The notes beneath the pieces are model-generated. The model did no database searches, was not told the DNA's origin, and saw nothing but the letters and a program-made list of their open reading frames with translations. Source: Phyto melanocephala (Eukaryota > Arthropoda > Insecta > Diptera > Rhinophoridae). From it: 64,000 nt of DNA. The stretch is taken from NCBI GenBank assembly GCA_941918925.1, contig OW799237.1:110640515-110704514 (forward strand), read 5' to 3'. Numbering within the stretch: the stretch's first letter is position 1; each line of letters opens with the position of its first letter. The position numbers and the translations under genes were made by a program. This document shows positions 12,241 through 23,943 of the stretch, in pieces.

Positions 12241-14457
12241 TGTAACGTGTCCGTTTCAAGGCGCAGTGTTGTGATCCCAGCCAGCTCACGTGCATCACCA
12301 GGGTAGGTCCCAACCCACAACAACTGCCCAGAGACAAGCACAATAAATAAAATCTAAAGAAAAAAGGTAAATGTAAAAAATAAAACTCTACCAAAACGCG
12401 CACACCTAAAAGAGAGAACTAGGTGATAGTGTTCTCCACCAGCCCACCCAACCTGAGACACTCGTACTCCACTAACACTCCTTACTTTTTAGCGTCTCCC
12501 GTAAATCCACACACACACTATTTTATACCACCACTTTTACATCTGCCCTAACTCGATAAAAAGACTCACCACACGAACATGTTTGTTACATAAACACAAT
12601 TCACATATTTATTACAAATAACTTAGACTAACAATATTTTTTTATCTTAAAACTAATACAAAAGACAATGATCTAATATTATTTATGGTTCTTCCCTTAA
12701 TACTAATATGTCTCTTAAATTAAAAAAAAATCTAAACTTTTCTTTTCTATAATCCCCTTTGGTTAAACGAACGTACTTAAGTACTGAATGCTATAAAATA
12801 AATAACGTCTTCCACTGAATATATAGATATACAAAATTAAACGAATAATACAATTGTATCTTCCTTACTAATCGTTCTCTTACCAAAAAAAATATGTATA
12901 TAAAAAAAAAAAATATTTATACCAATCTATTTTTGGGACAGATTATTAATGCCTAAAATTTTACAGAACTGACTTAGTATATCGTCATATATAAAAACAA
13001 ACAAACAACCATAAACATACAAAGTTTTTGCCTCCTTTCTGTATAAAAAAACCTGTAAAGAATTTTCACTTATACCTTTGCTTTACAAAATTTTAGATCC
13101 TACACCCTACCTAAAGGAGCTCACTTAGGCGGTCTTGATTCTAATTGTCAATTTTCACGACAACGACACACACAAAAAGGTAAGTAATCGCTTTACACGT
13201 TTCTCCTGAAAAAGGATTAGAAAACCTTTATATCTATAAAACAATATAAATCTAATCTATCTTTACACTTTTTCTTTTAGGCACTAACAATTTATCACGG
13301 AAGGTATTTCGAAACACAACACATACACACAATAATAAAGAAAACTATGAACACTATATATAATAATAAAAATTAATAAATTATAAAAAAAATCAGAGTA
13401 TATATATATAAAAAAAATAATCTCTTTTCTTAATATTTAATGACTTTCTAAGGACTTCACCGTTCTTGAACACTGGCGTGACTTTATTATTCAATACTTT
13501 TCTCGATTTGCACAAAGTAAGTATGTATATCTCTCTGTACCTTTCACGCTCCTTGGTTTTACCTCTTGCCGATGCCCTTATACCACTTTTTCCTAGCAGA
13601 TCCGGTCCAGAAAATTAGTAGTTAACAGGTAGCGGTGTCGTAAAAAAAAATTTATCACTATAGCCTATTAAAAATATAAAAATAATAAACATTTCGCCTT
13701 TTCCTCCCAATTTTCATAAAATTCTACACTTACTTCCTATCACTTGTTCCACAAAAATAAATAAAATTCTATACACCTGTAGCACCGTGTTTAATTTTTA
13801 TTTTCTTATATATACAAGATACTAAAAAAAAAATTATCAGCGATCACAACTGCTCACTAATACTTTTCCAATTATAATGGCTACTTTTCTCTACCTATAA
13901 AAACCTAAAACTTTCCCAAAGATCTCCATTTTTGATGACCTTTTGCTACATTCTTCCATCTACATTACTACAACTTCCATACGTCAAACTTTTAGCGCTT
14001 TAACCAATACATGTACGTCATTCGTGCTATTATTCTGCCCATTAATGAATGAACTTCATGCAAAATTACAACTCATCATATAGTTTTCATGCATACAGTT
14101 GGCAACGTAACCATTTTAATAGTAAATTTTTGACATTTATACAGAAGACATTAAACTAAACAGCCACCACATTGCTAAAAAAAATTGACTAAAAAAAAAA
14201 CACAAATCAAACAAAAATTTGACGAACAAACAACTATTTGGAACCAATACCACAGCCCATACACTACTCAATACCATCCACATAAAAACAAGGAAACAAC
14301 AACCACCGCAGGAAGCAAGACAACATCAACCAAAAAAAATCAAAGACAAAGCAGAAACAGCAGAACTACCCAAAAGTACAGCCGGAGGCTAATACCAGTA
14401 AGGTAGCGACAAATTGAGCTTCAAAGCTCTTGTCCATTACCCACATCAGCCGCAACA
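12241..14457 (-). repeat. 3' LTR of the Gypsy element
   Basis: Read on the element's strand it starts TGTTGCGGCTGATG and ends CGTTACA. At 2217 bp it is much longer than the few hundred bp usual for insect Gypsy LTRs. The interior is AT-rich with no convincing protein; the 73-codon plus-strand frame at 14185 is repeated exactly at 23077 only because the LTRs are duplicates. Confidence 0.93.
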
Positions 14458-14990
14458 AAACTCCGGGGCTACCAAGTCCACGCCGGGAGATTCGGTGTGC
14501 GGTAAAAAAAACGCTTGTCTCCTACCTTTTCTCGTACTGAGCTCAACGTGGGGAACTCCCACACCCTGTCGAGTCTCTAGCCGGGCTATGCAGGTATGTC
14601 CCTATCAGTCAATTTAATGCAACATCAATCTCCATATCCTTTATCGTTTACAGATGACCCGGTTTATACAAACATTTCATACGCTATACACCCTTTAGTA
14701 CAATTATCTGAAGCTCACGTAAGTTTCCTCGTAATGCCTAAAAACAATCCCCATATTTGTCTATAGTCTCTGAAAGACATTTGCGGCCTGATATGGAACA
14801 TTTTACAATTATCACGCTTCACATAAATCATAGACTTCACAATTTTAATACTTAAATATATCGTACGTTTATACACACTACCAACCTTAACCCTATATTG
14901 CACACATCCCTCTATTGAGTATTAAACCTTATATCACTATTTATAAATTTAACCCTAATTATCACAAAGAAATAAATACTGAATTGCTCT
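14458..14990 (-). other. 3' untranslated region of the Gypsy element
   Basis: This 533-bp stretch separates the pol stop from the 3' LTR and contains no env-like frame. The bases directly upstream of the LTR on the element strand read AGCCCCGGAGTTT, not the purine run usually present as a polypurine tract, so the plus-strand primer is not obvious. Confidence 0.6.
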
Positions 14991-17900
14991 CTAGATTTTT
15001 ATGTCCTTAGCGTGATAAATCCCAATAGGTTTTCCTTGTAGAGACTCCAATTCGTACATATTGTTCCCTATTGGCTTTACCACGCGGCATTTGATGTACT
15101 TTCGACAAAACTTTGAATTAATGTTTTTCGCAAAATCGGATAGTACAAAGTTTTTTCGGTACACTTCTTGACCTGGCCTGAAACTAACTATTCGTGCCCT
15201 TTTATCATACCTGCGGGCACTCTTTTCATATGAGTCTGACAAGTTTCGCTTTATTTTCTCTCTAATAATCGCCATTTTATCATTATGCTCCAAATTCTCA
15301 ATGTCGTGGTCAGTTAATGATTGCAATTTTCGGGCCAATTTGTAGTCACCCCCATTTGAGTATATGTGATACCCAAAAAGGGCGAAAAACGGCGAAACAC
15401 CAGTAGCAGAGTGCACAGACGTTCGAAGTGCACATTCTATTTCTGGGAGATATAAATCCCAGTCTCTTTGGTCTTTCTGCAGGTAGGCCCTAATAGCAGC
15501 AAGCACGGACTGATTTACTCGTTCGGCTGCGTTTGATTGTGGAGAGTAAATTGCAGTTTTTAAATGAATAATTTTATATGAATTTATCATTTCCTTAAAA
15601 AACGAAGAAATAAATTGCTGGCCATTGTCGCTATGAATGACCTCGGGGACTCCAAATTTCTGGAAAACCTCCCTTACTAGAAATTCAACTACATTTTTAG
15701 CCGTGGCCTCTTTCATGGCCTTCAGAAAAACAAATTTCGAGAAGTGGTCCATTACAATAAATATATACGCATTGCCCTTTTTCGACCTAGGATACTTTCC
15801 CAAGAAATCCACATAAATTTTCTGAAATGGCCTTTCTGTTATGACTTCGTTCCCTATAGTCGGCATTGTGCGTTGATTTACTGCCTTTGTCTCTTTACAT
15901 GTCTGGCAATTTCTTATATACTGTTGAACTTGAACTGTCATTTTGGGCCAGTAATATAATCTCTTTAGTTTCTCGAGAGTTTTCCTTATCCCCCCATGTG
16001 CAGCCGTTGTTCTATTATGGGCATTTTCTATTAATATGTGGGTAATGTCTTGAGGAATCCACAGCTTCCACGCAGATTCACCCACGTTTTCAAGGCTATT
16101 AAAAATTACCCTTTTATACAACTTGCCGTCTTCTACGCGTAAATCTGGTACCTTGTCTTGGTTTTCTTTAACATTGTTCACTAATTGTAAGTAATCATCT
16201 GACTCAAATGCTGTAGTTTCGAAGTCAAAAAAACTTTCATCTGTTATTTCTCCAACTTCAGGTATCCGAGACAGCATATCCGCTACCACATTTTCCGAAC
16301 CTTTGCGGTATTCGATCGTAAAATCGTACGCTTGCAACTGCAGTGACCACCGTGCTAAGCGTCCACTTAAATCCTTAAGTGACATTAACCATTTCAAGCT
16401 TGCGTGGTCAGTGATAACAGTAAAATTCATCATTTCTACGTAGGGCCTGAAACGCTTTATCGCTGCCACAGCTGCAAGGCACTCCTTCTCTGTCACGGAA
16501 TAATTTTTCTGGCACGATGTAAATTTCTGCGAGTAAAAAGCTATAGGGTTTTCCTGTCCTTCATCATTTTTTTGAAACAGTACTGCCCCCATTCCACTTT
16601 CAGAGGCGTCACACTGTATAAAAAATTGTTTTCTAAAATCTGGGTGTCGTAGTACCGGAGCGGTAGTAAGAGAAGTTTTCAGGGTTTCCAGTGAGGTAAT
16701 AGCTTCAGGTGTCATTGCAAATTGTTTTCCCTTCTTCAACGTATCTGTCAAGGCTGCTGCAATGGTAGCAAAATCCTTTATGAACCTCCTGTACCATCCA
16801 GCAGTCCCTAAGAAACTTCTCACCTCTTTAGGTGTTTTTGGTAATGGAATTTTCTGTATAGCCTTTACTTTTTCAGGATCTGTTCTTAGTATACCTCCCC
16901 CTATTATGAAACCTAGATACCTCAATTCCCTAAAGCAAAACATAGATTTCCCCAACCCTATAGTCAAATTTGCCTTAGTCAAACACTCTGCTACCTGTTC
17001 TAGTAATCTCAAATGAGATGAAAATTCTTCAGAGATGATAAGTAAGTCGTCCAAATAAATAAACACGTTAGGTTTCAAATTTGATGGTATTACCCTGTCC
17101 ATTAGACGACACAAACGCTGAGCCGCATTGCATAATCCGAACGGCATCACGCGGAATTGGTACAGCGGTCGACCTGGAACCGTAAAAGCAGTATAAGGTT
17201 TTGCTTCCTCTTCCAATTCTATTTGCCAAAAGGCATATTTCAGGTCGACGCTGCTAATATAATGCGTCTGATCTATGCGGCTGAGAATACCGTCGATGTT
17301 TTGTAGGGGATACGCATCTTTTACCGTAACCGCATTCAGTTTACGGGCATCCAGACAAAACCTGTTTTTCCCCGGCTTTCTGACGATTGTTATCTTATTG
17401 GACCATGGACTGTTGCTCTCTTCTATGACCCTTAATTTCAGCATTTTATCCAGTTCATCATACACTATATTCTGCACTGCTGGTGAAATTGGGTAGTGTT
17501 TGTCCTTTATAGGGTTAGTGCCTTTAACTAATTTGATCTCATGTTTTTCTAAATTAGTGCATCCTAAACCATGATCCTCAAAAGTTTGAAATTTTCTGAT
17601 GACTTCATCTAATCGTTTTTGCTGTTCATCGGTTAATACATGTTTATTCAACTTATGGGGTGTCTGTTCATCGTAAAGTTTACGAGTAACCTCCAGGCTT
17701 ATATCGGATACTTTAAATATTTCAGGAGCTATTTTGAAAGCCTTCCAAAAATCAATCCCAAGGTAGAGCTCTTGGTCTAAATCAGGGCACAAATAAAAAA
17801 CTATATCCTGTTTCTCACCCTTATATTCTACCTCTAGCAGACTTTTACCTAAAACTCGACATTTTTGACCTGTCGCCGTCCTAACATTACTAAATAGCTT

Positions 17901-18170
17901 ATCCATTTTTCTATCTAACCACTCAAGTATTTCCCTACAATTTCTACCAATAAGACTTACAGAAGCACCAGAATCTAAAAGTCCCTTAAATTTTCTTCCC
18001 TTAATCAGAATTTCGGCATATGGTCTTGGGTCTAGTTTAGAATAACAACGATTCAACGCTTCTGCCACTAAGTTACGATGTCGTTTTCTAATAATAAAGT
18101 CATTCCGTAGTTTTTGTATAAATTTATATTTCTTCGAATCTGATTTTAAAACTCTTTTTTCGGTTATATT
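14991..18170 (-). CDS. pol: Gypsy pol: protease, RT, RNase H, integrase
   Basis: This is the replication polyprotein of the retrotransposon. Numbered from 18068 (a GTG, taken only as a counting point), protease has DSGAS at 32-36 and RT has the YLDD catalytic box at 338-341. RNase H starts at CDASESG (about 486), with later acidic residues in VTEKE and ITDHASL. Integrase has the zinc-binding H684, H691, C721, C724 and catalytic D754, D814, E849 (the D-D-35-E spacing). A GPY/F-like C-terminal segment follows near 985-1010. All key residues are present. The frame is open from 18170 but is preceded by TGA at 18171-18173; the same frame continues upstream and overlaps the end of gag, in the -1 frame relative to gag. 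Expression normally depends on -1 frameshifting, and the stop would cut the product before protease. Confidence 0.93.
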   Translation of the reverse strand, partial: NITEKRVLKSDSKKYKFIQKLRNDFIIRKRHRNLVAEALNRCYSKLDPRPYAEILIKGRKFKGLLDSGASVSLIGRNCREILEWLDRKMDKLFSNVRTATGQKCRVLGKSLLEVEYKGEKQDIVFYLCPDLDQELYLGIDFWKAFKIAPEIFKVSDISLEVTRKLYDEQTPHKLNKHVLTDEQQKRLDEVIRKFQTFEDHGLGCTNLEKHEIKLVKGTNPIKDKHYPISPAVQNIVYDELDKMLKLRVIEESNSPWSNKITIVRKPGKNRFCLDARKLNAVTVKDAYPLQNIDGILSRIDQTHYISSVDLKYAFWQIELEEEAKPYTAFTVPGRPLYQFRVMPFGLCNAAQRLCRLMDRVIPSNLKPNVFIYLDDLLIISEEFSSHLRLLEQVAECLTKANLTIGLGKSMFCFRELRYLGFIIGGGILRTDPEKVKAIQKIPLPKTPKEVRSFLGTAGWYRRFIKDFATIAAALTDTLKKGKQFAMTPEAITSLETLKTSLTTAPVLRHPDFRKQFFIQCDASESGMGAVLFQKNDEGQENPIAFYSQKFTSCQKNYSVTEKECLAAVAAIKRFRPYVEMMNFTVITDHASLKWLMSLKDLSGRLARWSLQLQAYDFTIEYRKGSENVVADMLSRIPEVGEITDESFFDFETTAFESDDYLQLVNNVKENQDKVPDLRVEDGKLYKRVIFNSLENVGESAWKLWIPQDITHILIENAHNRTTAAHGGIRKTLEKLKRLYYWPKMTVQVQQYIRNCQTCKETKAVNQRTMPTIGNEVITERPFQKIYVDFLGKYPRSKKGNAYIFIVMDHFSKFVFLKAMKEATAKNVVEFLVREVFQKFGVPEVIHSDNGQQFISSFFKEMINSYKIIHLKTAIYSPQSNAAERVNQSVLAAIRAYLQKDQRDWDLYLPEIECALRTSVHSATGVSPFFALFGYHIYSNGGDYKLARKLQSLTDHDIENLEHNDKMAIIREKIKRNLSDSYEKSARRYDKRARIVSFRPGQEVYRKNFVLSDFAKNINSKFCRKYIKCRVVKPIGNNMYELESLQGKPIGIYHAKDIKI

Positions 18171-18476
18171 TCAATTATCTGTTCCAACTTTCTCCTGCTC
18201 GCTTTCTAAAGTTTTTGCATTATATGGCTGATTACACGGCAGTTCAACAGCACTATATCCAGAGCAATTATTATTTTCACCAAATATACGATTCCTTGTC
18301 TCTTTGTAATTTAGTTCCCTTATTGACAGGGGCAACAAATGTTTTACATCAGAGATAGTAGTTTTGTTTAATATGTTATTTATTGATTCTTCGGGGCAAT
18401 TTCCTTGGAACGAGCCTCCCCCGTTATGGCAGCGCCCCTCTCCAAGTTTTCCCGGTCCTGAATACATTTCTGGCAA
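18171..18476 (-). pseudogene. Upstream part of pol, ended by premature TGA
   Basis: This frame is in register with pol (18476 and 18068 differ by a multiple of three) and overlaps the last ~97 bases of gag in the -1 frame. It is therefore the expected frameshift entry into pol. A single TGA at 18171-18173 separates it from the protease-RT frame. No canonical X XXY YYZ slippery heptamer was found in register within the overlap, so the frameshift site is unassigned. The TGA could be an inactivating mutation or a sequencing error. Confidence 0.7.
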
Positions 18477-19801
18477 TTAGGTGTTATTGTATTTGGTTTC
18501 CCGCATTTGTAGCAAAATAATGACCGTTGTTGTGCCAAACATTCTCTAAAAAGGTACCCTTTTTGCTGACAATTCCAACATTTTGGTGGAATATTAATGG
18601 CCGCCACTTCACTTAATAAATCTACTTCGTCAATTTCTCCCCCATTCACTACTGCCTCACTAACATACCTATGTGTTCTCACTGGTTGTGCTGGTACGTT
18701 ACGGGTATCTTTTCGGGAAAAAGTCCTTTCGGCCTCTAAACACTCCATACGCAACTGTTCTACTGAGGAAACAGTCATAGGGTATATTATTCGTGCGATA
18801 TTGTCCTTAATGTTTCTCTTCGCAATCTTAATCATTTCGCCCTCAGCCACAGGTATTTCTAATTTCGCTCTAAGTAGGTTCAGGCTATGGAAGTAGTCGT
18901 CAATTGACTCCCCAGGCATTTGCTTCCTTTCGACAAGCTCCTGCATGAGTTCCCAATTCGACCGAACCGTCCTGTATCGATTTAACAAAGCTAATCGAAG
19001 GGTGCCCCAACTGTTGATTACTGTGGTCTGCAGGAGTGCCCAGTACCACTGCTTGACTGGACCAGCGACTAAGAGATGGAAGTCTCTTAAAATCTCCTCC
19101 CATGGAATCATATATTGCCTCTGCATATGTTCTAATCTAAATATAAATTCCTCAACCGATATTTGATCTCGACCCCCTTGGTTACCCTTGAATTCTAGCC
19201 CAAATTTATCCACTCTTATCTTCCATCCATCAGGACCTTGGCTAGGAGCTGGTGGAGGGAAATCAAACCTCTGGCCCTGCGCAAAATGTACCTGCCGGAC
19301 ACTTGGCTCATTCTGTGCCCTATTTTCGGTATGACTAGTACCAGTTCTATTTCCTAATGACATGGCCCTAACTGCTTGTGACAATTGGTTTATACTATCA
19401 TATACTCTCCTCATTTCCGTTCCAATTTTCTCATCTATCAACTGATTCATGGATTGATCAATGCAGGCCTTCATCTCTAAAACGCTATCCGTGACCATTG
19501 ACCTGACCATTGGTGATACATCGCCAACAACAGGGTAATTTTGACCTTGATTTGTTCTAACTTTTGGCGTGGTACCACGCCCTCCTACTGGGACATTTAT
19601 TGTTGCGGATCTATCTTCAATCTGAGGCGATTTAGAAGCCATTCTGTTAAATTGATTATTTTTCCTGTACTTCTCTTTAACTTGCGGTGACGATCGATTT
19701 AAATCAAATGAAGAATTCCTATTTCTGTGTCTTTTTAAACTATCAATCTTTCGTAAGGTTTCCTTCTCTTTGTTAGCCGCTGAGTCTGCCATAAACTGCA
19801 T
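18380..19801 (-). CDS. gag: Gypsy gag, nucleocapsid with altered zinc knuckles
   Basis: This 473-residue structural protein starts at an ATG (19801) and forms the virus-like particle. The N-terminal third is basic and Ser/Asn-rich. A central capsid-like region has FIFRLEHMQ, HLLVAGPVKQWYW and DYFHSLNLLRAKL, typical of Gypsy Gag. The C-terminal part has two zinc-knuckle-spaced motifs, CWNCQQKGYLFREC and CYKCGKPNTITPNC. Both keep the three cysteines of CX2CX4HX4C, but the His position is Tyr in the first and Thr in the second, which may weaken zinc binding. Gag ends before pol and overlaps it in the -1 frame. Confidence 0.92.
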   Translation of the reverse strand: MQFMADSAANKEKETLRKIDSLKRHRNRNSSFDLNRSSPQVKEKYRKNNQFNRMASKSPQIEDRSATINVPVGGRGTTPKVRTNQGQNYPVVGDVSPMVRSMVTDSVLEMKACIDQSMNQLIDEKIGTEMRRVYDSINQLSQAVRAMSLGNRTGTSHTENRAQNEPSVRQVHFAQGQRFDFPPPAPSQGPDGWKIRVDKFGLEFKGNQGGRDQISVEEFIFRLEHMQRQYMIPWEEILRDFHLLVAGPVKQWYWALLQTTVINSWGTLRLALLNRYRTVRSNWELMQELVERKQMPGESIDDYFHSLNLLRAKLEIPVAEGEMIKIAKRNIKDNIARIIYPMTVSSVEQLRMECLEAERTFSRKDTRNVPAQPVRTHRYVSEAVVNGGEIDEVDLLSEVAAINIPPKCWNCQQKGYLFRECLAQQRSLFCYKCGKPNTITPNCQKCIQDRENLERGAAITGEARSKEIAPKNQ

Positions 19802-21132
19802 ACAAGTATTATTTTCACAGACAATTTGTAATTCACGAGTTTAATTATATTATCATACATATATATATAAAAATGCTAGGTTCACCGAGTTGCACTCTAA
19901 TTATATGTATCCTGCGTTCTAATGCCTCTATTCAAAAAAACTATTAAAAATCATTTAACTCAAGACTACTACAACAAATTAAGACAAAATATATGTAGAC
20001 TAATAGACATGCAATACTAACAATTAAAACAGGATTTAAATTATATTCTACAACACTTTACTAAATAACACACAACTTTTCTATATTATTTTAATTGACT
20101 AACTGCTAAATTGATTTATATAAATAGACGGTACACAATATTAATTTCACATACAAAAATAGTTTTAACAATTAATATCAATAAATAATCAAGTCTAAAA
20201 ATATACTTATAGTTTCTAACTATTAAACAGACATATAGGTTAACACTTTACTTAATACGTTTAAAATTATTATATATATATATAAATATCAAATTAATTT
20301 AACCTTTTACAAACGTTTGTATTTAAGACAAAAAAAACAATAATTCATATTTCGAGTTTCGTGCAGATAACGCAAAAACAATGGTATCATGTGTGTGGTA
20401 AAAACCAATTTTCGTTTTATTTATAGGTGCCCCTAAAGGCCTTTTAGATGTGCTTCTTATATCAATCAACTATTCAATAAATGGTACACGTGGGATAATT
20501 CATGGACAACCTATTTTATAAATTTATCCGTTACATAACACGCAACTAAATCTGGTTTGGAGCGGGTACGGTATAAAATTCATAAAATTTTCTATTCCCT
20601 TTGTCCATTTAACTACACTGTCCTATACGTCTGCGATATCACTGACCTCTAACTACTTATCAGAGCGGCTATCCTCAGATCTCATAGGAATCTTAACGCG
20701 GTTCCTGAAAAATTTCCGTGTTCAAAATACTACAGACCTCTGACTCTATAACCAAAGCGGCTATTATGAACACATTCTCCTACTCAATCTATATTCTCTC
20801 CTGTATTTACTTTAACTATGGAATACTCTGACTCTCTAATAGGATGTCTCCCTTTATGACTCCTACGCTAAAGTTCTAAAGTATTCCCTGAAATTTACTT
20901 TCAACCAAAGATTCGAAATCAATAAACTGTAGGCCGTTAATTATGCACAGCAAAAGCTAACTTTAGATAGTCTTTTACGGTCTATAAGTTTACACTATAG
21001 AGTACTACAATAATTAAAGCTTACACTTTTCACTTCTATCTCTGTTTTCCGGTCTATTGACTCTAATAACATTTTCCTAAGTACACCTGGATGACCTGTA
21101 TACTAATCTAACATTTTGATTGGGCGCCATAT
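19802..21132 (-). other. 5' leader of the Gypsy element
   Basis: This 1.33-kb untranslated leader lies between the 5' LTR and gag. It is AT-rich with no long open frame. It would carry the packaging and dimerisation signals, but I cannot identify them. Confidence 0.7.
21113..21130 (-). promoter_or_regulatory. Primer-binding site, tRNA-Lys-like
   Basis: On the element strand, TGGCGCCCAATCAAAATG follows the 5' LTR after a 2-base gap (AT). The first nine bases pair with a tRNA 3' end of TGGGCGCCA, consistent with a tRNA-Lys primer as used by several insect Gypsy elements. The tRNA identity is from memory, and the match beyond nine bases was not checked. Confidence 0.6.
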
Positions 21133-23349
21133 TGTAACGTGTCCGTTTCAAGGCGCAGTGTTGTGATCCCAGCCAGCTCACGTGCATCACCAGGGTAGGT
21201 CCCAACCCACAACAACTGCCCAGAGACAAGCACAATAAATAAAATCTAAAGAAAAAAGGTAAATGTAAAAAATAAAACTCTACCAAAACGCGCACACCTA
21301 AAAGAGAGAACTGGGTGATAGTGTTCTCCACCAGCCCACCCAACCTGAGACACTCGTACTCCACTAACACTCCTTACTTTTTAGCGTCTCCCGTAAATCC
21401 ACACACACACTATTTTATACCACCACTTTTACATCTGCCCTAACTCGATAAAAAGACTCACCACACGAACATGTTTGTTACATAAACACAATTCACATAT
21501 TTATTACAAATAACTTAGACTAACAATATTTTTTTATCTTAAAACTAATACAAAAGACAATGATCTAATATTATTTATGGTTCTTCCCTTAATACTAATA
21601 TGTCTCTTAAATTAAAAAAAAATCTAAACTTTTCTTTTCTATAATCCCCTTTGGTTAAACGAACGTACTTAAGTACTGAATGCTATAAAATAAATAACGT
21701 CTTCCACTGAATATATAGATATACAAAATTAAACGAATAATACAATTGTATCTTCCTTACTAATCGTTCTCTTACCAAAAAAAATATGTATATAAAAAAA
21801 AAAAATATTTATACCAATCTATTTTTGGGACAGATTATTAATGCCTAAAATTTTACAGAACTGACTTAGTATATCGTCATATATAAAAACAAACAAACAA
21901 CCATAAACATACAAAGTTTTTGCCTCCTTTCTGTATAAAAAAACCTGTAAAGAATTTTCACTTATACCTTTGCTTTACAAAATTTTAGATCCTACACCCT
22001 ACCTAAAGGAGCTCACTTAGGCGGTCTTGATTCTAATTGTCAATTTTCACGACAACGACACACACAAAAAGGTAAGTAATCGCTTTACACGTTTCTCCTG
22101 AAAAAGGATTAGAAAACCTTTATATCTATAAAACAATATAAATCTAATCTATCTTTACACTTTTTCTTTTAGGCACTAACAATTTATCACGGAAGGTATT
22201 TCGAAACACAACACATACACACAATAATAAAGAAAACTATGAACACTATATATAATAATAAAAATTAATAAATTATAAAAAAAATCAGAGTATATATATA
22301 TAAAAAAAATAATCTCTTTTCTTAATATTTAATGACTTTCTAAGGACTTCACCGTTCTTGAACACTGGCGTGACTTTATTATTCAATACTTTTCTCGATT
22401 TGCACAAAGTAAGTATGTATATCTCTCTGTACCTTTCACGCTCCTTGGTTTTACCTCTTGCCGATGCCCTTATACCACTTTTTCCTAGCAGATCCGGTCC
22501 AGAAAATTAGTAGTTAACAGGTAGCGGTGTCGTAAAAAAAAATTTATCACTATAGCCTATTAAAAATATAAAAATAATAAACATTTCGCCTTTTCCTCCC
22601 AATTTTCATAAAATTCTACACTTACTTCCTATCACTTGTTCCACAAAAATAAATAAAATTCTATACACCTGTAGCACCGTGTTTAATTTTTATTTTCTTA
22701 TATATACAAGATACTAAAAAAAAAATTATCAGCGATCACAACTGCTCACTAATACTTTTCCAATTATAATGGCTACTTTTCTCTACCTATAAAAACCTAA
22801 AACTTTCCCAAAGATCTCCATTTTTGATGACCTTTTGCTACATTCTTCCATCTACATTACTACAACTTCCATACGTCAAACTTTTAGCGCTTTAACCAAT
22901 ACATGTACGTCATTCGTGCTATTATTCTGCCCATTAATGAATGAACTTCATGCAAAATTACAACTCATCATATAGTTTTCATGCATACAGTTGGCAACGT
23001 AACCATTTTAATAGTAAATTTTTGACATTTATACAGAAGACATTAAACTAAACAGCCACCACATTGCTAAAAAAAATTGACTAAAAAAAAAACACAAATC
23101 AAACAAAAATTTGACGAACAAACAACTATTTGGAACCAATACCACAGCCCATACACTACTCAATACCATCCACATAAAAACAAGGAAACAACAACCACCG
23201 CAGGAAGCAAGACAACATCAACCAAAAAAAATCAAAGACAAAGCAGAAACAGCAGAACTACCCAAAAGTACAGCCGGAGGCTAATACCAGTAAGGTAGCG
23301 ACAAATTGAGCTTCAAAGCTCTTGTCCATTACCCACATCAGCCGCAACA
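21133..23349 (-). repeat. 5' LTR of the Gypsy element
   Basis: This LTR has the same length as the left copy and is nearly identical to it. In element orientation it lies upstream of gag and should contain the promoter and polyadenylation signals. I could not assign a TATA box or start site with confidence because the sequence is AT-rich throughout. Confidence 0.93.
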
Positions 23350-23943
23350 ATTTTATTATTAAGAGTAAATCACTATGGAATAATCTCTTTATACTAAAAT
23401 ATGTATCATTTTCTTTGTATAACATCGATATATTAGTAAAATGTTTTCGCGAATTTAGTCTTTCAATGAAAGTGAACGTTAAAGTAGGCGTATCAATATA
23501 GTTTCTGCTAATAAATAAAACTCAGATATTTCAATATAGTCTTTTATTCTTCCAAAAACTTTGTCCATAGAGAAATTATATGAATTTGAGTTGAAACGTT
23601 TTATGGGAGGTGGGCGTGTCATATTTATTTTCCGTTAGAACAAAGTCTTTGACCAAAAAGCAATTCCTGCATAATTTCAGAATCGTACATCTAATTTTTG
23701 TCGGTTTTATTCGGTTTTAAATTTTGAATATACCGAAAAAGACTCTGTATTTTCGTACACTTTGATCTACTTCTTTTTTCCTAATGCATTAGTTTAAGCA
23801 AATTTTATGAAAATATTTTTTTATCCCAGGAAATAGGCATTCGAAAGTTCATGGTTCTACGTTAATGCAATTGGACACAATTCCATTTTATTCGATGTTG
23901 GAAGGACACGGTTTTTTTACCTACTCTTGTAGTACGAGATATA

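Larger units (their letters stand above)
12241..23349 (-). mobile_element. Ty3/Gypsy LTR retrotransposon, 11.1 kb, minus strand
   Basis: Two direct repeats of 2217 bp (12241-14457 and 21133-23349, constant offset 8892) bound a gag ORF and a pol ORF in the order PR-RT-RNaseH-IN, which defines Ty3/Gypsy. Ends are TG..CA, and a 4-bp ATTT duplication flanks the element (12237-12240, 23350-23353). There is no env frame: only 533 bp lie between pol and the 3' LTR. By eye I find a single LTR difference (A at 12421, G at 21313), which implies a very recent insertion. Pol contains an in-frame TGA, so this copy is probably non-autonomous. Confidence 0.95.

Noticed and set aside
14185..14617. Two plus-strand frames of 73 and 67 codons
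   Set aside because: The first lies antisense in the LTR and recurs in the other LTR; the second crosses the LTR boundary. Neither has a motif.
18597..19166. Plus-strand frames opposite gag
   Set aside because: They are antisense shadows of gag, which has clear capsid and zinc-knuckle motifs.
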